DNA from: Actinomyces sp. oral taxon 414
GTDB lineage: Bacteria; Actinomycetota; Actinomycetes; Actinomycetales; Actinomycetaceae
Length of the DNA: 64,000 bases
Assembly (NCBI RefSeq): GCF_001278845.1
Contig: NZ_CP012590.1
Coordinates: 558,001 to 622,000 of the forward strand
Reading direction: 5' to 3'
Part shown: in pieces, positions 63,310 through 64,000 of the stretch
How the letters are laid out: the number at the start of each line of letters is the position of its first letter
How positions within the stretch are numbered: the stretch's first letter is position 1
Program-made: the position numbers and the translations under genes
The notes under the pieces: model-generated
The model's input: the letters and a program-made list of their open reading frames with translations, nothing else
Databases searched by the model: none
Told to the model about the DNA's origin: nothing

Positions 63310-63891
63310 ATGACGACGGCGATCCACCTGCGCGCCTGTGCCTTTCCGCTGGGCGCCATGACCATCGCCGCGCGGACCGGGCCGGGGGCTCCGGACGGCG
63401 GCGAGCTCATCGGCGTCTGGTTCGACGGCCAGGCCCACGACCGGGCCGGGCTGCCGGACGACGCCGCCGTCGAACCCGGGCGGGAGGGGGAGATCATCGT
63501 CGTCCTCTCCGCCGCCCGGACCTGGCTGGAGCGCTACTTCACGGGCGAGGACCCCGGGCCCCCGCCCCCGCTGGCCCCCGCTGCCACCGCCTTCCAGCGG
63601 CGGGTGCGGGAGCAGCTGCTCGCCATCCCCCGCGGGGTCACCCGCACCTACGGCGAGATCTCCCGGGCCATCGAGGCGGACACCGGCCGGCGCGCCTCGG
63701 CCCGGGCGGTGGGCGGCGCCGTCGGACGCAATCCGATCAGCGTCCTCGTGCCGTGCCACCGGGTAGTGGGCGCGGACGGGTCCGTCGTCGGCTACGCCGG
63801 CGGCGCCGGGCGCAAGATGCGGCTGCTGCGCCTGGAGGGCGCGGATCTACCGGGGCCGGGCGTCGCGCAGGACGGCCTCCCGGGGCTGTGA
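63310..63891 (+). CDS. ogt: Methylated-DNA--protein-cysteine methyltransferase
   Basis: 193 aa from ATG at 63310; a GTG at 63307 is adjacent and in frame. VLVPCHRVVGADGSVVGYAGGAGRKMRLLRLEGA contains the PCHR acceptor cysteine, and the upstream helix FQRRVREQLLAIPRGVTRTYGEISR is the DNA-binding part. It removes alkyl groups from O6-guanine by a suicide reaction. TACACT (63286-63291) may be its -10. A Pro-rich linker (EDPGPPPPLAP) separates the two domains. Confidence 0.95.
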   Translation: MTTAIHLRACAFPLGAMTIAARTGPGAPDGGELIGVWFDGQAHDRAGLPDDAAVEPGREGEIIVVLSAARTWLERYFTGEDPGPPPPLAPAATAFQRRVREQLLAIPRGVTRTYGEISRAIEADTGRRASARAVGGAVGRNPISVLVPCHRVVGADGSVVGYAGGAGRKMRLLRLEGADLPGPGVAQDGLPGL

Positions 63892-64000
63892 GCCCTGCGC
63901 GTCCTCGACGGCGGACGCGACCGGGCGCTCCCGGCGGCGGGCCGCGCGCGCGAGCACGGCCCCGGCCAGCAGCGCCCACCACGTGTAGCCCGACCCCACG
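63847..64000 (-). CDS. C-terminal end of a membrane protein (truncated by window)
   Basis: On the minus strand the frame entering from the right edge reads VGSGYTWWALLAGAVLARAARRRERP and about 25 more residues to TAG at 63847-63849. A hydrophobic helix followed by a basic tail suggests the end of a membrane protein. It would overlap the ogt 3' end by 45 bp. Too little remains to name it. Confidence 0.4.
   Translation of the reverse strand, partial: VGSGYTWWALLAGAVLARAARRRERPVASAVEDAQGSQPREAVLRDARPR

Noticed and set aside
63737..63982. An 81-codon minus-strand protein at the right edge
   Set aside because: It is arginine/proline-rich and antisense to the ogt end; another minus frame with a plausible membrane helix (63847-64000) is better.

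Overview
The window is about 64 kb of very GC-rich DNA (clearly near 70% G+C, with G/C at most third codon positions). Gene density is high, GTG starts are common, and it carries actinobacterial hallmarks: a WhiB regulator, a three-gene succinate dehydrogenase with a b558-type SdhC, a GuaB3-type IMPDH paralogue, a pta-ackA pair and CIRCE-controlled groES. Together these suggest an actinomycete of the Actinomyces/Actinomycetaceae type. That placement is inference from gene families and style, not from a search.

Layout. 1-9 kb: sdhC (cut by the window edge), sdhA and sdhB, then tsaD, convergent with a YbdK-like ligase and a THUMP-like methyltransferase; then a SanA/YdcF-like protein, groES and whiB. 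9-17 kb: guaB, a structured repeat element, a compositionally odd 615-aa membrane protein, a DnaQ-like exonuclease, guaB3, ptsH, marC and rnhA. 17-24 kb: ackA and pta (acetate/acetyl-P), then a wrecked inositol-type locus (intact sugar porter and GntR regulator around deletion remnants of a Gfo/Idh dehydrogenase and a transaldolase-like protein). 24-32 kb: guaA, an Mbeg1-like hydrolase, a frameshifted DUF4143 ATPase, an esterase, an aldo/keto reductase and a second DUF4143 ATPase. 32.7-34.7 kb: an IS630-family element beside a second copy of the structured repeat. 34.8-41.6 kb: an ABC-2 exporter operon divergent from a NarL-type two-component system, and a third DUF4143 ATPase. 41.6-48.7 kb: DUF4253, Fic, carboxymuconolactone decarboxylase, aldo/keto reductase, LysR, nitroreductase, an HXXEE protein and a glycine-zipper protein. 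48.8-54.7 kb: a broken ABC exporter, an ECF transporter (EcfA, EcfT, S component) and a divergent AraC regulator. 54.7-64 kb: a nucleotidyltransferase that has lost its catalytic core, a ribbon-helix-helix antitoxin whose toxin is split by a MITE, an esterase, a GH3 glucosidase split by an amber codon, a two-domain CMD protein, a drug exporter, a cysteine hydrolase and an ogt-type methyltransferase.

Three themes run through the window. First, gene decay, often by in-frame internal deletion: transaldolase, Idh, ABC exporter and nucleotidyltransferase are deleted internally, while DUF4143 no. 1, GH3 and the toxin are broken by a frameshift, a nonsense codon and an insertion. Second, noncoding mobile-looking DNA: an IS630-type element, a 256-bp MITE sharing its ends, and two copies of a 0.5-0.6 kb element with its own inverted repeats and nested palindromes. 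Third, many genes have a TAnnnT-like hexamer exactly 6-7 nt before the start codon and no Shine-Dalgarno, which predicts leaderless mRNAs. The most novel candidates are the structured repeat family, the operator-like arrays in front of all three DUF4143 ATPases, and the MITE-split toxin.
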